Source: Tubiluchus corallicola
Lineage: Eukaryota; Priapulida; Priapulimorpha; Priapulimorphida; Tubiluchidae
Assembly: GCA_030141605.1 (NCBI GenBank)
Contig: JAQGDQ010000041.1
Coordinates: forward strand, 620,001 to 684,000
Direction: 5' to 3'
DNA length: 64,000 nucleotides
Part shown: piece after piece, positions 14,901 through 26,139 of the stretch
How positions within the stretch are numbered: position 1 is the first letter of the stretch
How the letters are laid out: the number at the start of each line of letters is the position of its first letter
Position numbers and translations under genes: made by a program
Notes under the pieces: model-generated
The model's input: the letters and a program-made list of their open reading frames with translations, nothing else
Databases searched by the model: none
Told to the model about the DNA's origin: nothing

Positions 14901-15785
14901 GGGGAGCTTACAGCACTCCCTGAAATCCTTAGCTGGTTGGTTGCATGTGTTGTCACACAACCCACTACATACCACTGAGTATCAAGCATTCCATCGCATG
15001 AAACTGAGCACCAAATCTTCGATTACTGTGCATGAACACATATTTTCACAAAAATGATGCACAGGATTTACAACAATGTCTTTCATTTTAGCCTAGGCAC
15101 CCCTATTGTATACTATAAGTTATCGGGATGTACAACAGCGGATCCTATTACTTTTTAGTATTAGTAATAGTATTATCTTTTCTGGTTACTCAGTTAGGGT
15201 TTATTTTTCCAGACAGACCACGACTTTTTCCCTTCGTTCTAGGTCCCTTGTCAAACACCATATAAAACTACTGACAGATAATGCTTAAATGGTTCCTGTT
15301 AGCAATTTGTTCCAAAGGTTGACGACATGGGAGCCAAAAATGGGAATGTGTATAACCAGATTACTGCATAGTTGGTGTTTTTTTTTTTCATTTGTATACA
15401 AATTGACATTATTTTTTTAGATATTGATTAGAAAGGATAAATTAAGCATAAAGGAAAGAGTTAAGGGGGTGCAGGAGAAAGGGTAGCGAAAGACCAATTG
15501 GTCATCGAGCCAGCTACCCTTCTCAGGTTAGTGAAAATTGTAAAAAATTTGTGGTGTGTGTTTGTTTTGGGGGGTTTTGGGTTGTGTTGGTTGTTGTGTG
15601 TTTTGTGTTTTGTTTGTTTGTAGATGAGGTACACAAATAAGTAGAAAAGGATATCTAGCAAAAGGCGAATCAATCTTATTTCTTCCAGAAGATTTTATTT
15701 CACTTGCTTTCGCTTTCATTAACCGCCTCAGCTCATTTTGGTTAACTTTACGCACACTGTCACTTTTGCCACCGTGCGCTGACAT
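4701..15785 (-). CDS. ZNF830: zinc finger protein 830 (spliceosome-associated), 9 exons
   Basis: Exons, in transcript order: 15785-15633, 13139-13059, 12576-12447, 10994-10961 (34-nt micro-exon), 9862-9720, 9325-9192, 8571-8494, 7702-7622, and 4870 or 4856 to 4701. The first exon carries the family N-terminus (NQNELRRLMKAK, then IDSPFAR). Exon 2 holds one U1-type C2H2 finger, C54-x2-C57-x12-H70-x5-H76, with the family's WxxH. Later exons give LPEGFFDDP-like text, VRKVELKDPLQDEWESFQKA, and SEAI...RQIEEIDEQM; the end is acidic with DMFDW-like DTMFDW. About 329 residues, against roughly 372 in human. The human protein is a nuclear spliceosome-associated factor of the XAB2 group. Phases agree at every junction except the last, where acceptor 4870 shifts frame and 4856 keeps it but loses conserved residues (see findings). 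The first intron is about 2.5 kb. A shared promoter with SF3A3 is likely. Confidence 0.93.
5864..5988. repeat. compound trinucleotide microsatellite (TTC/AAT/AAC)
   Basis: A run of TTC copies passes into AAT copies, then an uninterrupted (AAC)n of about 17 units, then back to AAT with single-base interruptions. It lies in the last intron of ZNF830. Long frames predicted across it on the - strand (isoleucine and valine runs) are artefacts of the repeat. Confidence 0.95.
15538..15622. repeat. G/T-only low-complexity tract
   Basis: Nearly every base on the + strand is G or T (TTTG and TGTG units with a GGGGGG run). It sits just inside the 5' end of ZNF830 intron 1, so in the pre-mRNA it reads as an A/C tract right after the first donor. 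It could be simple slippage, or it could hold protein-binding CA repeats; nothing decides. Confidence 0.85.
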
Positions 15786-16087
15786 GTTTGCATGTACCTA
15801 CCGAAAGTAAATAATGGTTTATGGGTTTAACAAAAATTTTTCGCATCTTTACACTGACGCAGCTTTTGGTGATAACAAGAAAAAACTGCTATATTTTCTT
15901 TGCATCAATTTTATTTATTGTTGTCAGCTGCCTTAAAAACAAGCAGCGCAGCCTATATGTTCGCTAAACTTTCACGTCTTTAGTGATAGGTCCTTTTCGC
16001 AAATGGCGGATGTTCGTTGTTAAGTCTCGTCTTTAATAGTTTCTGTAAGTGATTCAAAATATTAAGTTTTTATAAGTGGTTTTAAAG
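15786..16087. promoter_or_regulatory. divergent promoter interval between ZNF830 and SF3A3
   Basis: The two start codons are 302 bp apart and point away from each other, so both 5' untranslated regions and the core promoters must fit here unless an upstream noncoding exon exists. No TATA box stands out at a convincing position. AAATGGCGG at 16001-16009 matches the YY1-type motif (AAnATGGCGGC) often found just downstream of starts of housekeeping genes. Joint control of the two splicing genes is inference. Confidence 0.6.
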
Positions 16088-17593
16088 ATGGAAACATTAC
16101 TTGAGCAACAGCGAAGGCTTCATGAAGAAAGGGAACGCTTAGTGGATGCCATGGCCAAAGAAACTATGTTGAAAAAGTCTTCGAATCGCGAACAAATAAA
16201 TTCAGATCACAGGATGAGACAGCTTTTAGATAGACACATGGAGGATTCAGTCGCATTGTTAGAGTTATATGATGACAGGGATGGTTTAAGAAAAGAGGAA
16301 GTAGCTGCTTTGTCTGGACCAAATGAATTTGGTGAATTTTATGCACGTCTGAAGCAAATCAGAGAATTTCATAAGAGGCACCCCAACGAAATATCGATTC
16401 CTATGTCTGTGGAATTTGAAGAGCTGGCAAAGGCAAGAGAGAATCCTTCTGATCAAGAAGCAGCTATGGCCTATTTTTCTGACGAAGAAGGTTATGGAAA
16501 ATATTTAGATCTTCACGAGTGTTATGAAAAATATATAAATATGAAGGGATTTGAAAAAATTGATTATGTGACGTATTTAGGGATTTTTGATCACCTGTTT
16601 GATATACCAAAAGACAGAAAAAACTATGAATACAGAAAGTATATAGAAATGCTGCTAGATTATTTGCAAGGCTATTGTGCACGAGTAAAACCACTTTTGG
16701 ATCTTTCTGATGAAATGCAAGCAACCAGTGAAGAATTTGATAAGAAATGGGAAGCAGGTCAATTTCCTGGATGGCCAAAGGAAACGTCCGGAGCCTTGGC
16801 ACACACTGGAGCACATTTGGATTTGTCTGCATTTTCTTCTGCAGAGGAACTGGCTTCACTTGGTTTAGATCGACTTAAATCAGCATTGATGGCTCTTGGC
16901 TTGAAATGTGGTGGCACACTGGAAGAAAGAGCGCAACGCTTGTTTTACACAAAAGGAAAGAGACTGGATGAGTTAGACCCATCTGTGTTTGCGAGATCTA
17001 AACCTGGCAAAGCTGGAAAGAGTCGCGAAGCAGAGAAAAATAAAGAACTGGCTTTGCTTGAAGCACAAGTGTATAGACTTACTGAAATCTTAGGAGAACA
17101 GAGAGCAGCAACAAGAGAGAATGTACAACGTAAGCAAGCAAGAGCACAAGGTGAAGAAGAAGACGAAGAAGAAGCTTCCGCTTCAGAGTCAGAAGATGAA
17201 GAAGAGGAAGACATTCCATATAATCCAAAAAATCTGCCATTAGGGTGGGATGGTAAGCCTATACCATACTGGTTGTATAAACTTCATGGTCTAAATATTC
17301 CTTACAACTGTGAAATATGTGGCAATCATGTATATAAAGGACCAAAAGCTTATCAGCGTCACTTTGCTGAATGGAGACATGCACATGGCATGAGGTGTTT
17401 GGGTATACCAAATACTGCACATTTTGCCAATGTTACAAAAATAGAAGATGCCATTGCATTATGGGAGAAGATTCAGACTTCAAAAGCAGCCGAAAGGTGG
17501 AAGCCAGAGGTTGAGGAGGAATATGAGGATTCTCAAGGAAATGTTGTGAATAAGAAAACATTTGAAGATTTGAAAAGACAAGGACTTCTGTAA
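16088..17593 (+). CDS. SF3A3: splicing factor 3A subunit 3 (SAP61), single exon
   Basis: A 501-residue frame, the same length as human SF3A3, beginning [18 protein letters not shown] and ending [13 protein letters not shown]. It is the 60-kDa subunit of SF3a, which joins the 17S U2 snRNP and helps it bind the branch point in the nucleus. Visible parts: helical N-terminal region; a SAP-like motif near 257-290 ([19 protein letters not shown]); an acidic glutamate-rich stretch near 357-380; a matrin-type C2H2 finger near 405-436 ([11 protein letters not shown]...[11 protein letters not shown]). The ATG at 16088 matches the family start; the frame stays open four codons further up but without an ATG. 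No intron interrupts it, unlike most neighbours. A poly(A) signal follows 117 bp after the stop. Confidence 0.98.
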   Translation: METLLEQQRRLHEERERLVDAMAKETMLKKSSNREQINSDHRMRQLLDRHMEDSVALLELYDDRDGLRKEEVAALSGPNEFGEFYARLKQIREFHKRHPNEISIPMSVEFEELAKARENPSDQEAAMAYFSDEEGYGKYLDLHECYEKYINMKGFEKIDYVTYLGIFDHLFDIPKDRKNYEYRKYIEMLLDYLQGYCARVKPLLDLSDEMQATSEEFDKKWEAGQFPGWPKETSGALAHTGAHLDLSAFSSAEELASLGLDRLKSALMALGLKCGGTLEERAQRLFYTKGKRLDELDPSVFARSKPGKAGKSREAEKNKELALLEAQVYRLTEILGEQRAATRENVQRKQARAQGEEEDEEEASASESEDEEEEDIPYNPKNLPLGWDGKPIPYWLYKLHGLNIPYNCEICGNHVYKGPKAYQRHFAEWRHAHGMRCLGIPNTAHFANVTKIEDAIALWEKIQTSKAAERWKPEVEEEYEDSQGNVVNKKTFEDLKRQGLL

Positions 17594-17710
17594 TGTCGAA
17601 ACAACTGCTGCGTGCTGCCTGTGTGTTTCCATAATTTTGCGTTTATGTTAGATTTGTATTATCAGTTACAGCTTATTTTTGGTGTGACCGTGACCGTCCT
17701 TGGTGTAAAA

Positions 17711-17716
17711 AATAAA
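17711..17716 (+). promoter_or_regulatory. poly(A) signal of SF3A3
   Basis: Canonical AATAAA 117 bp after the SF3A3 stop, followed by a T-rich stretch, as expected for cleavage shortly downstream. Confidence 0.75.
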
Positions 17717-17739
17717 ATTGAAAATATTATAAAGTTTTG

Positions 17740-19974
17740 CATGCATGCTATTTAATTTTGCAACTTTATTCTTGCAAAATTTGTAAAGAAATGCATGAAT
17801 AATTCGTTTTACATCATATTTGAATACATACAGTTCTTTCAGACTTTTTGAAGGCAGTAGACTTGGATAAAGTTGTATAATATTGGTTACATCATTTTAC
17901 GTGTGTTAATGTGCTCTTCATTATTGTATATAATTAGCTCTAGTTTGCTACAGCATAACATGCTTGTACATAATAAAGAAACTATAATAGAATTATGTTA
18001 ACAGCAGTGTAAATTTCTATTTAGCTTTTCAACTTCAACGTTATGAAAGGTATATTAGCAACACAGCAAAATATAAAGTTCAATTTTTAGCAAACTTGAT
18101 GAGAGTTATTTACTGACAGCGAGGTAATGCGAGTATAAATCTTAGCACATTACAGTTTTGGGACAATCATTTTTATTATGGCAAAGAATACAATTTTCAG
18201 CAAACCTCTAACAGACTAGATTAACTATGCACCGTTTAACAGAACTGATACAACTGAAGTATCTGATGAAATTTGTTGAATAGTTATAATATAAAAATTG
18301 AGATAAATATTCCTAGATACGGCTTACTTCATGATATTCGAAAAGAATAAATTGTTACAATGAATAACAATGATTCTTAATTTAAAAATAGCAAGCATTT
18401 ACTATAAATGTAAAATATCACAGTAAATACAACAATACAAATAGTAAGAATATCACATCTAAATATATTTATTAAAAATTAATTGCTGTGTTTATAAAAA
18501 CATGACAGAAATTGGCTTTTATATAACAATATACTATAGTATCTTAAGTATTAAGAGTATACAAAGCTGTCATGGTATCATTCAAACCTCATTGCAAAAT
18601 GCCTACAGATTGCAAATCTTAATAAATTCGCTGAGCCAAATCCTGATCTTGTAATTGGTGGGTGGCTTATGTTTACAGTTTAATTTGTATTTTTCTTACT
18701 ACATTACAATTTCATGCTTAATTTGTTTTTTTCGCATTCCTTAAATAAAAACTTTACTAGCAGATTTTTAGTATACTATCAAAATATAGGTAACTCTTTT
18801 TAAAGTTAACTCACTTCTGCAAAGGAGTCAGTCACTTTGACACCAACTGATTGATGGTATTGCTTTAAAAACTAATCTCGGGTGGTTTAAAAAATAAGTT
18901 ATTGCTGAATTTAGACAATAACATGACAGATTATTTTGTTCAAAAGCACCAAACACGACTATCACAAATACAAAGTTACAGAAGAGCTAAAATTGACACT
19001 CAGTCTGTCTGAGGCATGGGGGTGGGCTCGTTATGTAAGTTTCGGCAGTGCTGTTGTAGTGGGAGGTATATATTTGAAAGCTTTTTAGACACTGAAATAC
19101 AGATATTTGTTTCATCCATTAAAAATGTTTTGTTGTTTTTCTATCCCTTCTACTTCTTAATCACAAAACACTGGTTGTGTTATTATCTATTATAATAATA
19201 ATTTAATTTAGGACACAGTCCAAGGATGATACCTACAGTAGCACAATACTTATTTCTGAGGTGACCCCGACTATTATAACTTGTACATTAACTTCGATAA
19301 ACCCGCGTGGTGACAATGAACTATAGCACCCAGTACCTATATAATTATAATAGTACTGCAACATGAGTGAAGATTAATTTATTCAATTTGTTAATTACAA
19401 TTAGAGCATATCTTCTTTTCATGTAAACCTGGTAAATTTTCGGGTAAAGTAAGGAAACATAATTTATCTTGACAATAAAGGATTTCAATAAAAATATTTT
19501 GCTGAGATAATTTTTATTAATTTCATAATACCTGTGGGTATTTTTGTATTCTGATGTAAAACACAGGCTTGCAAATGCAGACCTAAGTAGGTATGCAGCT
19601 GACCAGAGGTAAAACAACACAGAATGCTTGGTCCAAGTCAGTTCTATGAATTGGAATTGGCTTCACGTCAATTTGTGGTTGAAATTTTTTGTGATAAAGA
19701 TAATTAGATAATTGTTTTACTTTCTACATTTTCATGTGTTCTTTGTTAAGATGGGACATTAAGCAAAACATCACCCCATGGCAAGATAAATAACAAGGAA
19801 GTATTACATATTATTTAACCCACTTCAGTTACTTTAGAAATCTAGAAAATTGTCTTTGGTGATCTTTACATCTAGTTTTTTGCAGATAAAGTAAAATTCT
19901 AAGATACGAAAACAAAAACCAGTAATCTTAAAAATTCTTTTATCACAGACCTAACCACTAAAAACTTACAAAAG
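17740..19974. other. convergent 3' intergenic region between SF3A3 and PPCS
   Basis: SF3A3 ends to the left and PPCS ends at 19975 from the right. The interval is AT-rich with many stops in all frames. I see no coding similarity, only the expected 3' untranslated sequence. An open frame of 91 codons on the - strand at 19345-19620 has no recognisable features and is probably chance. Confidence 0.6.
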
Positions 19975-22900
19975 TCAGTCTCCAAACTGAAGATGTGGCA
20001 TTATATTATTACACTCGGAAGAAAATGCCGTGAACTCTTTACAGTATCTACTGTGTAATACCGACAGTTTGTCAATAATATACTCTTCTATTTCTTTATC
20101 TTTCTGCACATCTTCTCTGTCCAAATCAATGCAATCAACACCACCTTTGGTTATCAGAACAACATGTCTCTTTCTTGTCTCTAAAATATTTCCAATTACA
20201 ACCTAAATACAAAAAAATACTGTAAATGTAGACGTATAATTTAATATAAGTTTAAACGTAGCTCATTACTGTACAATTAACAAGACAGCTAGAATTTAAT
20301 ATCACACAACATGCGTGTGTGTGTGTGTGTGTGTGTGCATGCGTGCGTGCGTGTGTGCGCACGTGTGTGTAGATAGAAAACACATGCAATTACAATAAGA
20401 AACGAAACTCACTGCGTGTTTATATTTTTCCAAAGCTTGTTCAGACTTTGCCAACAACAGTTCTTTATTAGTTTCAAGCTGAAATAATAATACCCTAAGC
20501 ATTACCATACAGAACATACACATGTTTACAAATAACAAGTAATCACCATTGTTTTATGGTTGTAATGCATCCTAAAATTATACCCAGGATTTATGTGTGA
20601 ATTAATTATGCAGGCAGTGGTAGCAACAAAAATAACTATGAAGAAGGTCCATTGAAGCCGCTAATAATCACTAGCACTTGAGGTGCCTTGAATAACACTA
20701 GTACCAGGACGTAATGTTTTTTACTCGCATGATGCAGTCTTTGAACAAAGTTTCTCTTATTTATTGGGTCAATTCCAAAAAGAGGCCTAAGCGGTCCTGT
20801 CATTATTGTTAATGTCGTTGTCGACACCATAAAAAATTACAAGCGTCAACTCGCAAATGTGACAGGCTAGAGTCAAAACATGCAGGGTTGATATCTGGAT
20901 TAGAGGCTTTGACAATGACACTGTGAATGGTAACTTTGGTCAAAGGGTCAGCGACAAATGACATCAGTCAGTTTGAGTCATAACAATGAATAACTCCCAA
21001 ATTCCATAGAGTCACGAAACTAGGCGGGTTCAGAGTGAGCACTTGGGATAAGGGCTCAAACAATGGTATGGTTAAAAAGCTAGGATTGCTTAAGGGCTTG
21101 AGATAAGATCCAAAATGTGAACTCTGTCACAATGAGTAAACCGCACTGGACCAGGCATAGTCAAGTGATAAACATGTCATACTTCTCTTCCAAGCAAGAT
21201 GCCCACTGCCCAGATGGCATGTTATGTTTTGTGTCGCTCTCATCGTCATTGTTGTTGTGGACACAATCACACTTTACAGTTAAAACACCACAACTTTATT
21301 AAAACTTTTAATGTAATAAAGTTGTGGTGTTTTAACTATAAATGTTTCTATAGGTAATTTTACGTGCATGTAATAAAAAATTGACAATCACAATCTTCCC
21401 TTACCTTGAAAGATATACTGAATGCTTCAGGAGCCCACTCTTGAAAAAGTAAGCTAAGCATTTTTGGAACTGGTTGCAGAGTCATACTAAGTGGTCCATT
21501 TGCCGAGTCAATTTTATGCTCTGGCTGTAAAAACAATGATTAACAGTTAACTAAAAATGACAATGTGATGGCATATACAGGTCCAGAGAATCCAACATTT
21601 GAAACAGAAACCAAATGTAAAAAAGTAACTCGACAATCGTTCTGTAGTTACAGTATAAACACTGTTAAATGTGTTTAAAAAACATATTAAATGTCTGATA
21701 AAAAGTGTGAATAGACCAACAAGTTTTTCTTTCTTATTTTCTTGGAGGTTGCAAAAGTTTTGGAAAATAATTGTAGCTACCATCAATCTCCAAAATACAC
21801 ATTGAACACCAATAGTTATAACACACCACAATCAATTAGTGAGTCTGGTTTACATAAATACTATATAATAAACAAGACAGTTTGCATATTTAATACATGA
21901 AACCACTATACCACAATGGTCTTACTAACACAGCACAAGCAATTCTAAATTGCTTCTCACATATAAACACCGTAATAGGTATGGATAGGACTGATTACTG
22001 TCAGCCTTCAGCGTGATATCTTAATCCTGGCTAACACTTTTAACATTTCCACAAAATAAATTATTGGAAACTTAGGCTTTAAATAAAGAACTTCAAACTT
22101 CATTAGACGAAAATTGAGATGTCAATTAGCCTACACAATTTAGTTTTCAAACTGTATAATGAGTATTTATATAACAGTTATATGGTACATCAATTAGGAT
22201 TAAGATATAATAAAAACAACTCTTCAATACCATTTCATCAGCAGGTATGTAAAAGTCAGAAACAGCCGCTGCTAGATAAACAAGAGCTTCTCTACCCACA
22301 AACCGCAATGCCTCTGCTGCCACCTTCAGGTAAAATACATATTCAGTGAGGGTGAAAAACTCTATTTGCAGAAGAGATCCATTTGTATGATAGTGTTGAT
22401 ATGCTTCTAGAATGTCTTTTATACGAGGTACTTGATCATCTTTTACTGAAAAAAGAAGGCAAAACATTATTAATTTACTCTATAATAAAATTGTCTGATC
22501 AAATGCAAGGCAACTAAACTAACCTCTTTGGTTCTGTTCTTATGCAATTTATAGAACCATCACTTTAAAACCATTCGAAAAACAAACTAAACATATAGAT
22601 GATTAGATGTACAACGTCTTTTTGATGAAAATTTAAATGCAGCTGAATGTATTACAGGCAGAGCTGACCGCTTATTAATATAATTTTCTTTTTTGTTTGG
22701 CAGTTAAAACGCTTTAAGTTGTATGCACATTGTATCAAAGAAGCAGATAAGAAAAACAAAAAAAACTTTTTGCTAAAAAATTAAGTTGATGTAGGAGGTT
22801 GGACTTGATATGGGAAGTTGATTTGGACTTCAAAATACCATTTTCCTCTTAAGATTTGTTGAAATTAAATGTTTAAACATACCCATTAGCAACACTTTAA

Positions 22901-25900
22901 AAAAAATAAAATCAATTACAAACTGAATATAGTGAAAGCTGTGACATTCTCATATGACTTACTTGACCGCTACTTATACTGAGATACCGTGTGAAAAAGG
23001 TATTGCAGTTATCCAGAGGATATGGAGAATACTATGGTGTTGCATATTGTACACAAATGAACATGGCATTTTTGTCATCTGACTATTAAATATGCAGCAT
23101 GATTGTACCTTTAATGTTACAGTTTTCACTTTTCTCATCTTCGACTTGCAGAATACTTAAAAATTCGTGATTCGCAAACTGTCTGTAGAATGGTCTGAGG
23201 CTTTGCTTTCTGTATAGAAAAATCACACCATAGTCTTTTGTTAAAAAATATCTGAAAACCGTTAAGGACTTTTCATCTGACACATAAAATTGATATTTAG
23301 CTTATTAACACATATTATACTATACACTATATTATACACATTTATCATGTAAATTTTTTGCGCAGAAAATTCCACTTAGAAAACAAAAACGCCGAATCAC
23401 AAGTCTCATTACATTGAAACCATACCTTAATGTCAATTAACAGTACTTATTTTCTATTGTAAAATAATAATGTTGCAATATAGAAGAACGCATGTACACG
23501 ACACTGCTGGTAAGTATAACATTCTTTCCGGTATCTTTAGGAAAATTATAGATTGGAAAATATTTTTTTAAAATTTTGAGAGAAATTTTCTTGCATTTCT
23601 TTCCTTATTTTTGCTGTCTAGCTGGAGGTTTCATAGCAGTTTAAAGAAGGATAATATCACTAACGTGAAGGAAATGTAAAAACAACAAACTGAAAATGTC
23701 TAGTCACTACAAAGTATAAATGCAATGAAATGCCTTGCTTAAAATGCCAAAAAATGTAAATCATTCGTATCTCCCGTCAAACAAATCTTGCTGTGGGCAT
23801 ATTTAAAAAAAATGGCATAAGCTGGTGGACAGCATGAAGGCATGCTTACCAACTTAGCTTCAGCAGTTTACTCATAAATTTCACTATTCTAGCTGACAAA
23901 ATCTTTGTGTTTAACTGCGTTTATACAGAAATTAGTTATCACACCAATTAGCAACAACTTTTAATCCATCGAATTATGCCTCAAAAATGGATAAGTATTG
24001 TGATAATCAAATTAGATGGTTTGTTGACTTTCAGATAGGCAAGTAATTCTATGAGGCTAAGAACATAGAGTATGTGCTTGAAGGTTACTTAGTTTATAAT
24101 GTTCAGTATTAGTTTGTTAAAACAACTAGAGTATTCTGTTACTTTGTTGGTGTTAATTAGCCGAGTTGGAAGTTATCACAACATAGTCAGTAACTGTTTT
24201 TTATTATATAGTGAGCATCAAGATTAAAAAATTTTATCAAAAAGCAAAACAAAAATAGTATTAATAATCTCTTGTTTAATGCTTTGGATTGTTTATAGTT
24301 AATAGTAACTGCAGCTGCATAAAATTTAGCTCAAGCACCTGCACAATAATCAAATAATGTCATTTTTCGTTCAAAAAGAGTGCACCCAAGCACGAAATGA
24401 CTACAACTTTAAATTGATTTTGCTAATAGCATGAGGCGCTTGTACAATTTTATTGCTGAAACTTTCTAATATTTTTCTCAAATATTCATATAAGCTCAAC
24501 TTCCCAGGAGCCTTGCCTTTTCCTTTAATTACTGCAATATTTTCACAGAATGAAATAAAATGAGATAAATTGTATTTTTACAGGTTTATGGCACCACAAT
24601 AATTTTTGAGAGGATTTCTATACCAAAAGCAGTTAGAATGGTAAAACATTACACTTTCACTTAAGGAACTAGAAACGCACTAGGAACGCAAGCAATAATA
24701 AATAGCAAAGATATTTTCATCGTTTCTGAATTGTAAAGGATGCTCAGCAGATGCAGATCCTCGATTTCCCGAACTGAAGTTATCAATAAATCGCACAGTT
24801 CGACTTTCTAGTGGCACAGTGGTTCCACCTGACTAAAAAACAAAACTTAAATGTAATTTAATGTAAGTACATAGCTTACTGTCTTACTATGATTTTGAAA
24901 AAATATAGTTTTGTTGCAAGAACTTACAGGAATAACTTGTTTATAATGCTTCTTTTTTGGTCAATATGATATTACCAACGCTATTATGCAAACTGTATTA
25001 TGAGGACTTCAGTGCTGATGCCACTGCCTACCAAAATTAAACACTAATAAACAGCACAACAGGAGTTCAGGAGCCGGACTCCGGCTAGATTTTGTATTTT
25101 GGAATTTGCGAAAAATTCATCAGATTTCGATTACTTTTAAGAACAGGATTCTAGCACCTGGCATTGCGAGTCCAAGATTGTACAATGCATACAAATGTAC
25201 ATGCATCAAAATTTTAAAATTGAATAATGCTAAAAATGCATTCATGCCACAATAACCAAAATGTTAACTTCTCGCTTTTAACTTATTTGTAAAACAAGTG
25301 GTGATTTTGACATTAAAATTTAGTGGGGTGAATAGACCTATTGGAGATACATACAGAATTATATCCAAAACTTAGTAGTTTTCTCTAATAAAGTGCAGAA
25401 ACTAAACAAGTTTGCTATTAACCAACTTGTTAATTTATAAAGTAGAGTTATCTGAACTGATTTCACATAAACGTTTGTGAAAACATCTATTATAATCATT
25501 ATGAACTGTTCTTACTGTGACGTAGTGAGGCAGAACACAATTAAGGAGATTGGTCACCTAAAGAGTAAAACGATCTAAAAACACTCTTTTAAAAATAACA
25601 GAATTTTGAAAACCCTGTACTTCCTTCGTGTTGCATATTTCTTCAAATTGAAACTGTGTTTGCTGACTGTATTAGTGAATGTAGGACCTACACTGATTTG
25701 GAGCTGCATAGTTTGTTGTGTGGGTAAAACAAAATTAAAAGTACAGGCCATGAGCCAGAAGTACTGAACACTAGAACAACTGAGTTTATCAGAATGTCCC
25801 CCAAAGCCAACGAAAACGTCTAGGAAAGAAATCATTTGAACGCAGTATAGTATAGTGTAATATGACATCAATCAGTAATAGTTTGTGTTTATACAGACTG

Positions 25901-26074
25901 CACAATGTCTATAGCTGCAAAATTTACCGTCACTAAAGCTATTCGTCTGTTTTCTCTGACATTGCGCTGACAAAACGTGTTCAGTTTGTTGGCTATGTCA
26001 CCTAAATTATCTGGCTTATTTTCTGTTGTAAAGAATTTAGAAACACTATCAACATAATTTTGACAAAAAGCCAT
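19975..26074 (-). CDS. PPCS: phosphopantothenate--cysteine ligase, 7 exons
   Basis: Exons: 26074-25928, 24832-24744, 23251-23109, 22445-22231, 21524-21405, 20478-20413, 20202-19975. All phases agree and give 335 residues (human 311). The enzyme joins 4'-phosphopantothenate to cysteine with a nucleoside triphosphate, the second step of CoA synthesis, in the cytosol. Visible motifs: [13 protein letters not shown] at about 46-58, the DNFSSG loop at about 66-71, [18 protein letters not shown] near 183-192, PEHKI at the start of exon 5, [11 protein letters not shown] (ends 238), and the closing [18 protein letters not shown]. The start is the ATG at 26074; an in-frame extension upstream runs into retrotransposon-flanked DNA and is not family-like. 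Intron 2 (24743-23252) has U12-type signals with GC-AG ends (separate entry). Intron 5 contains a GT microsatellite and a 24-bp hairpin. Confidence 0.97.
20313..20370. repeat. GT/CA dinucleotide microsatellite
   Basis: An uninterrupted (GT)n of about 12 units on the + strand is followed by GCGT and GTGC variants. It lies in the last intron of PPCS, about 100 bp upstream of the final exon's acceptor in genomic order. Confidence 0.95.
21278..21337. repeat. perfect 24-bp hairpin with 12-base loop, in a PPCS intron
   Basis: Bases 21278-21301 are the exact reverse complement of 21314-21337, separated by 12 bases. The core arm contains ACACCACAACTTTATT. It lies between PPCS exons 5 and 6, about 70 bp from the exon 5 donor. 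A perfect 60-nt fold-back could be a hairpin RNA precursor or the remains of a tiny fold-back transposon. The lack of mismatches suggests recent origin or strong constraint. Confidence 0.85.
23252..24743 (-). other. U12-type (minor spliceosome) intron with GC-AG ends, PPCS intron 2
   Basis: Reading on the - strand, the exon ends TCTGCTGA and the intron starts GCATCCTTTAC, which is the U12 5' consensus RTATCCTTT except for C at intron position 2. Near the 3' end, TCCTTAAC (23268-23261) matches the U12 branch-point consensus exactly; its branch adenosine at 23262 is 10 nt from the final G of the acceptor TTTTCAG. Splicing there joins GA to A, restoring the glutamate of SAE and the family-like text [12 protein letters not shown]. 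No GT donor near 24744 gives that junction. Confidence 0.88.
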
Positions 26075-26139
26075 TACAATATTACTCAAAAAAATACGGC
26101 CATTTGAGGACGCTTGCTGGGACACACAGTGGCGGCTAG

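Noticed and set aside
16464-17214. - strand frames of 89 and 131 codons
   Set aside because: Shadows of SF3A3; the serine run is the antisense of its glutamate-rich stretch.
20636-20830. 64-codon - strand frame in the last PPCS introns
   Set aside because: No recognisable family and no splice signals in phase with PPCS; possibly a fragment of an unknown repeat.
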